Source: DYEP01 sp040755615 (GTDB lineage: Bacteria; Bacillota; Sulfobacillia; DUSP01; DYEP01). Taken from it: DNA of 64,000 nt. Position numbers and translations under genes: made by a program. Below, one piece after another: positions 60,510-64,000 of the stretch. Below the pieces are notes generated by a model. The model had not been told where the DNA came from. It searched no databases and saw nothing but the letters and a program-made list of their open reading frames with translations. The stretch is taken from the NCBI GenBank assembly GCA_040755615.1, contig JBFMAL010000009.1, positions 6,538-70,537 on the forward strand, written 5' to 3'. How positions within the stretch are numbered: the first letter of the stretch is position 1; every line of letters starts with the position of its first letter.

Positions 60510-62027
60510 ATGAACATGGGTCGAAGATCAGGCGGGGAGGTTTTGGTCTTGCCTTATGCCATTATTGAAGTGGATAATACACGGGCGAAAATCACAGGAG
60601 ACTACTCAAGGAGCATGGTGGACCTGTGCACATCGTTCTTCGTCGACGGCTACCAGTACGACAGGGCTTACCTGAAGGGCAAGTGGGATGGCAGGCGGCA
60701 CCTGTTCGACCGCACAGACGAAACCATCCCCACGTTCCTCCTCGATAAAGTGTTGCAGACCTTTAGACTGTACGGCGTTAGCTACGAGGTCAGGGATAAC
60801 CGCACAACAGATCGTCAGAGGATGCACTGGCGTCTGCCTGGGCGGCTGAGCCTCAGGGACTACCAGGAAGAAGCGGTATCACACATCCTCGCGAAGAAGG
60901 TTGGTATCATATCCATTGGTACCGGCGGCGGAAAGACACTGATAGCGAAGGCCGCTACAGCAAGGCTCGGACGGCCCACCGTATTCTTCGTCGATAAGCA
61001 GTCCCTTCTCTACCAGGCAAAAAAGAGTTTTGAGGACTTGGGAGTGGAAGTGGGGCAGGTAGGTGACGGTGTGGTAGATGTAAAGGACATCACGATCGCC
61101 ATGATCCAGACCTGCGTGCGCAGCCTTGGAGGTGTGCACAAAAAGGTCGACCGTGACGACGAAGACGACTCCGCGACAGATGTCTCCGGCCAGAGAGGCG
61201 AGATGATACGAGGTATGCTCTCCCGCGCCTCAGTGATCTTCTGGGACGAGTGCCATCGCGTAGCGGTGGAAACCTGTTACATCATTTCAAAGCATCTGTC
61301 GCGTGCCGAGTACGTGGTGGGGCTTTCCGCTACCCCCTTCCGCGAGGACAACGCGGACATGCTGCTTGAAGCTATTACAGGTAAGGTGCTGCTGAACATC
61401 AGGTCCTCCTGGCTGATCGAGCATGGCTACCTTGTACCCCCCGTAATCGGGTTTTTCGAAGTGGGCTGCGATCCCAAAGACGCAGTAAAGGTATACTGGC
61501 GAGGCAAACGCGAGGTGAACCACCGGGTCGAGCACGCCCGTATGTACAAAAAGTACATCGTGCAGAACGCGGAGAGAAACGCCATTGTGGTAGAACAGGT
61601 CAATAACCTAAACAGGCTGGGGAAAAGCTGCATGGTGGTCGTTGACCGGATTCAGCACGGGAAGTACTTGGCGAAAGTGCTCGGCTGTGAGTTTATCTAT
61701 GGTGAAATGGGCGCCTATTTCCGGGGCAACCTCTTTTCCGACCTCCAGGAAAAGAGAATCATGCGGCTTGTTGCCATGTCTAAGATCGCCGGGGAGGGCC
61801 TGGATGTGCCGTCGCTGGACTCCATCGTGAACGCTGGAGGTGGTAAATCCACTATCAAGACGCTCCAGCTGGTGGGCAGGGCGCTTAGAGAGTACCCGGG
61901 AAAGAAGCGCGCGTATGTCGTAGATTTCAACGACAGGGCGAAATACCTGGTGGACCATACCCAGATCCGGCGCCGCATCTACTCTTCAGAACCCGCATAC
62001 ATTGTGAAAGACGTAAAGAGACAGTAA
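60510..62027 (+). CDS. Superfamily II DNA/RNA helicase, UvsW-like
   Basis: A 505-residue helicase. Walker A is GTGGGKT (137-143), motif II DECH (246-249), motif III GLSATPFR (271-278) and motif VI QLVGRALRE near the C terminus; the N-terminal ~110 residues resemble the accessory domain of T4 UvsW-type phage helicases. It is the only long plus-strand gene after 1.4 kb. ATG 60510 has GAGGAG close upstream; the ATG two codons on is an alternative. A recombination or repair helicase of phage origin is likely, given the phage remnants downstream. Confidence 0.85.
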   Translation: MNMGRRSGGEVLVLPYAIIEVDNTRAKITGDYSRSMVDLCTSFFVDGYQYDRAYLKGKWDGRRHLFDRTDETIPTFLLDKVLQTFRLYGVSYEVRDNRTTDRQRMHWRLPGRLSLRDYQEEAVSHILAKKVGIISIGTGGGKTLIAKAATARLGRPTVFFVDKQSLLYQAKKSFEDLGVEVGQVGDGVVDVKDITIAMIQTCVRSLGGVHKKVDRDDEDDSATDVSGQRGEMIRGMLSRASVIFWDECHRVAVETCYIISKHLSRAEYVVGLSATPFREDNADMLLEAITGKVLLNIRSSWLIEHGYLVPPVIGFFEVGCDPKDAVKVYWRGKREVNHRVEHARMYKKYIVQNAERNAIVVEQVNNLNRLGKSCMVVVDRIQHGKYLAKVLGCEFIYGEMGAYFRGNLFSDLQEKRIMRLVAMSKIAGEGLDVPSLDSIVNAGGGKSTIKTLQLVGRALREYPGKKRAYVVDFNDRAKYLVDHTQIRRRIYSSEPAYIVKDVKRQ

Positions 62028-62543
62028 CCGGGCCTCAAGCGTGAGCCTTGATAGGATCTCCTGGAAGTACCACCTCACAGTGGAACCGCGTCTGATGATT
62101 ACGGGAGTCCCGACGTCCACCATTTCGAACAGCTCTTCCACGTCTCGGTTGCGCATCCTGACACAACCATGGGACACGTGCCTGCCGATGGTCGATTCAT
62201 CGTCCGTACCGTGTATGCCAAACCTGTTGTCCCTTCCTCCCGCGTCAAGACCCATCCACCTGGTACCGAACACGTCGGGGTTTTCCGAAAAGCCCACCGG
62301 GTCCTTTTGCTTGGAGACAATAGAAAACCTGCCTTCCGGAGTAAACGTTACTTCCCGCCCCGTCCCCACGTCATACTGCCTGATGAGCCGCCCCTCCCGG
62401 TACAAGTACAGTTTATTCAGGGACTTATCAACTACTATGTGGTCTTCATACATCGCAGGGGGCAGCCGCACAGGCCAAGTCGCGAACAGCACCAACGCCA
62501 GCGTAAACCATACCCACACGCGGTTGACCAGATAACGTTTCAT
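61986..62543 (-). CDS. L,D-transpeptidase (YkuD)
   Basis: A 185-residue protein. It has an N-terminal signal/anchor segment (residues ~9-24) and a YkuD domain: IVVDKSLNKLYLYREG, FGIHGTDDESTIG and RHVSHGCVRMRN with His111, His125, Cys127 and Arg129 as catalytic residues. It should form 3-3 peptidoglycan crosslinks or attach proteins. The ATG at 62543 is chosen because it starts the signal segment; an ATG 33 bases upstream is possible. Its 3' end overlaps the convergent helicase by 42 bases. Confidence 0.88.
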   Translation of the reverse strand: MKRYLVNRVWVWFTLALVLFATWPVRLPPAMYEDHIVVDKSLNKLYLYREGRLIRQYDVGTGREVTFTPEGRFSIVSKQKDPVGFSENPDVFGTRWMGLDAGGRDNRFGIHGTDDESTIGRHVSHGCVRMRNRDVEELFEMVDVGTPVIIRRGSTVRWYFQEILSRLTLEARLLSLYVFHNVCGF

Positions 62544-62764
62544 GTTGTTAGCCTGTCCTTGGAGGTATACAGCCATGCACTCTTTTGTGTTTTGACCTCG
62601 ATGAAACGATCGGATCTCTCCACCAGCAGGCGGCCCAGGTGCTGGGGACAATACGTTCCAGAAACCAAATGACGTTGCGCAGCTAATAGGCAAGAGGGTA
62701 GAAGGAATCCACTGGAACCTTGCCTTGGAAAACATACGGGCAGCGTAGTGGGTTACGACAGCTG

Positions 62765-63178
62765 GAAAGATGTGGCCAGACGGTATAGAGAACAGCCGGC
62801 GGAGCATGGTGTAACTGGTTTTCGGGATGCAGCCGGGGTAACTGGAACATGAAGACCTACGCTGACATGGTAGCAAGCAATGGAGGCCCATCTCACAGGC
62901 ACAGCGAATCGGGTCTTGGAGCACGGGCATGACCTGGTGAGAGTGAGCGCACCTCCGGGGGCTTGCCCTCTGTGCGTGCCCTTGCACGGGAAGATCCTGA
63001 GCTTTATGGGGAAAACTGAGGGTTATCCGCCCTTGTATAGGCAAGGGCAAATGGCGTATTTCATCCTACCTGCCGGCATGAGTATGGCCTGCACATAGAC
63101 CTTGACGCTGAAATCAAGCTTTGGAGGACGATCTGGGGACAGAGCCAAGCAACCGAGTGGCCGATGGAGTACCGCGGC
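62765..63178 (+). pseudogene. Decayed phage minor capsid / head morphogenesis gene
   Basis: Pieces of one phage minor-capsid (Min_cap2-like) protein appear in alternating frames: DVARRYREQPAEHGVTGFRDAAG (split, ~62769) in one frame, NWNMKTYADMVASNGG (~62843) in another, then EAHLTGTANRV and HDLVRVSAPPGACPLC (~62880-62950), and FHPTCRHEYGLHID (~63059). These match the family's KTYADMV, CPLC and FHPxCRH motifs in the correct order. At least three frameshifts make it non-functional. A further coding-like trace (SLHQQAAQVLGTIRS) lies near 62610. Confidence 0.7.
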
Positions 63179-63233
63179 CATTGACCCAAGAGCCAGATAA
63201 TGGTATCTTAAAACAGCTGATTTCAAACCGCTT

Positions 63234-63879
63234 GGCGGTGGGATATCGGTCACCTTCACCGGAACTGTCGATGGCAAGAAATACGTCTTCAAAGAGCAAC
63301 GATATACCTCGCCATCTTAATATGCTGCGCAACAACCTAAAGGCCCAACTGCTCTCTGAGAAGATCCTGAATCACCTGGGCGTTCCTACGTGGAGTTCGT
63401 GCAGGGTGGAATGTCGCCATCAGACTTTATGAGACGATACGGCATCGCCAAAGTTGATAGGGCTCTTTTCCAGAGGCTCCAAGTGATCGATGTCTTGATA
63501 GGCAACTGAGATAGGCATGACGGTAACTTCTTCCTAAATGCAGAGGGCAAAGTCATACCGATTGACCACAACCTGGCCATTGTCACAGATGCCGTGGTAA
63601 AGACGGGTGTGAAGTGGCAGAAGTGTTTCCTAAGCACGATGTCTGGCGTGGATTCGTGCCAGACCCCGGAACACATCTTGAAAAGAAACAGCATCGGGAG
63701 TAGCATTCTGAGAGAGCGGCATCAAGTCACATCTCCCGATCGTTGAAGAGGTATAACGCAGGCTGAGCGACCCCGATATCGACGCATTTGTCGGTAATCT
63801 GCCTGACAGTCTTGCGGACAGTAGTCGTAAGTCTGAGTTGTCGAGGATTCTGAAGTATCGCCGGGACCATCTAGGTTAG
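63234..63879 (+). pseudogene. Decayed PI3/PI4-kinase- or HipA-like domain
   Basis: One frame starts GGGISVTFTGTVDGKKYVFK, shifts to LKAQLLSEKILNHLGVP, returns to YVEFVQGGMSPSDFM and then hits an in-frame TGA at 63507-63509 inside VLIGN-stop-DRHDGNFF; it continues GKVIPIDHNLAIVT to another stop at 63744. The C-terminal trace LSDPDIDAFVGNLPD follows in a shifted frame and ends at 63879. DRHxGN and IDHxLA are the catalytic and metal motifs of this kinase superfamily. It follows the capsid remnant in the same direction and may have been fused to it. Confidence 0.6.
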
Positions 63880-63984
63880 AGTCTTATGTAGTGGTGGAAA
63901 TTCCCCGGGGTGGGTATTGACATAAGCAGCCGCCAGTGGTTCCCTTCGGAGTTAGGAGATTGACTCTGAGGGGAGGAGACCAAC

Positions 63985-64000
63985 ATGGCAGCTGCCGATC
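63985..64000 (+). CDS. Start of a further gene (cut by window edge)
   Basis: ATG GCA GCT GCC GAT begins at 63985, preceded by GGGGAGGAG with good spacing. Only five codons are visible, so the product is unknown; the strong ribosome-binding site suggests a real phage-region gene. Confidence 0.45.

Noticed and set aside
62544..63050. N-terminal extension of the L,D-transpeptidase up to 63050
   Set aside because: The extension is low-complexity in-frame read-through of decayed phage DNA; the signal segment begins at 62543.

Overview
The window is a GC-rich chromosomal segment of an anaerobic Bacillota bacterium. Its carbon monoxide dehydrogenase/acetyl-CoA synthase order, CooT, DUF3786, the CsoR repressor type and frequent TTG/GTG starts fit the Moorella / Thermoanaerobacteria / Desulfotomaculia groups; the species cannot be named from sequence alone. 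No rRNA, tRNA or CRISPR array was seen.

Layout. (1) 1-1413, plus strand: end of a leucine-type dehydrogenase and a branched-chain aminotransferase. (2) 1506-1991: small heat-shock protein. (3) About 2.1-44.2 kb, all minus strand and tightly packed: an energy-metabolism superlocus. In transcription order it runs DUF3786, CO dehydrogenase, acetyl-CoA synthase, corrinoid protein, activators, methyltransferase (acsABC-acsV-cooC-acsDE); a split HdrA pair with MvhD and HdrC; a giant HdrA-GltD-HdrA protein with FlxD/MvhD, FlxC, FlxB, FlxA; MetV and MetF; DUF3870; fumarase alpha/beta; malic enzyme; HdrC-HdrB-HdrA; HdrC-HdrB; a second giant HdrA-GltD-HdrA; MvhD; an FdhB-like protein; a soluble fumarate reductase/succinate dehydrogenase pair; succinyl-CoA synthetase. 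(4) 44.6-55.8 kb: housekeeping and small-molecule genes (OsmC, RocD, antiporter with PII-like protein, FmdE, ECF S component, CooT, DUF3842, Lgt, thioredoxin, CsoR, quinate-dehydrogenase family, DUF1405, a secreted hydrolase-like/PKD protein). (5) 56-59.3 kb: a GntR / saccharopine-dehydrogenase-like / MttB-like methyltransferase cluster. (6) 59.3-64 kb: an anchored unknown protein, a lone phage-type helicase, an L,D-transpeptidase, then decayed phage minor-capsid and kinase-like reading frames.

How it works together (inference). Succinyl-CoA, succinate, fumarate, malate and pyruvate are connected by SucCD, TfrAB, FumAB and malic enzyme; acetyl-CoA is connected to C1 units by the Wood-Ljungdahl genes. 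The two thermodynamically awkward redox steps, succinate/fumarate and methylene-/methyl-tetrahydrofolate, each sit beside their own set of Hdr/MvhD/FdhB- or Flx-type flavin electron-bifurcation subunits. The direction (acetogenesis, syntrophic oxidation or respiration) is not decided by the sequence. The most unusual content is the pair of HdrA-GltD-HdrA fusions and the apparent wiring of a cytoplasmic, HdrB-less fumarate reductase to one of them.
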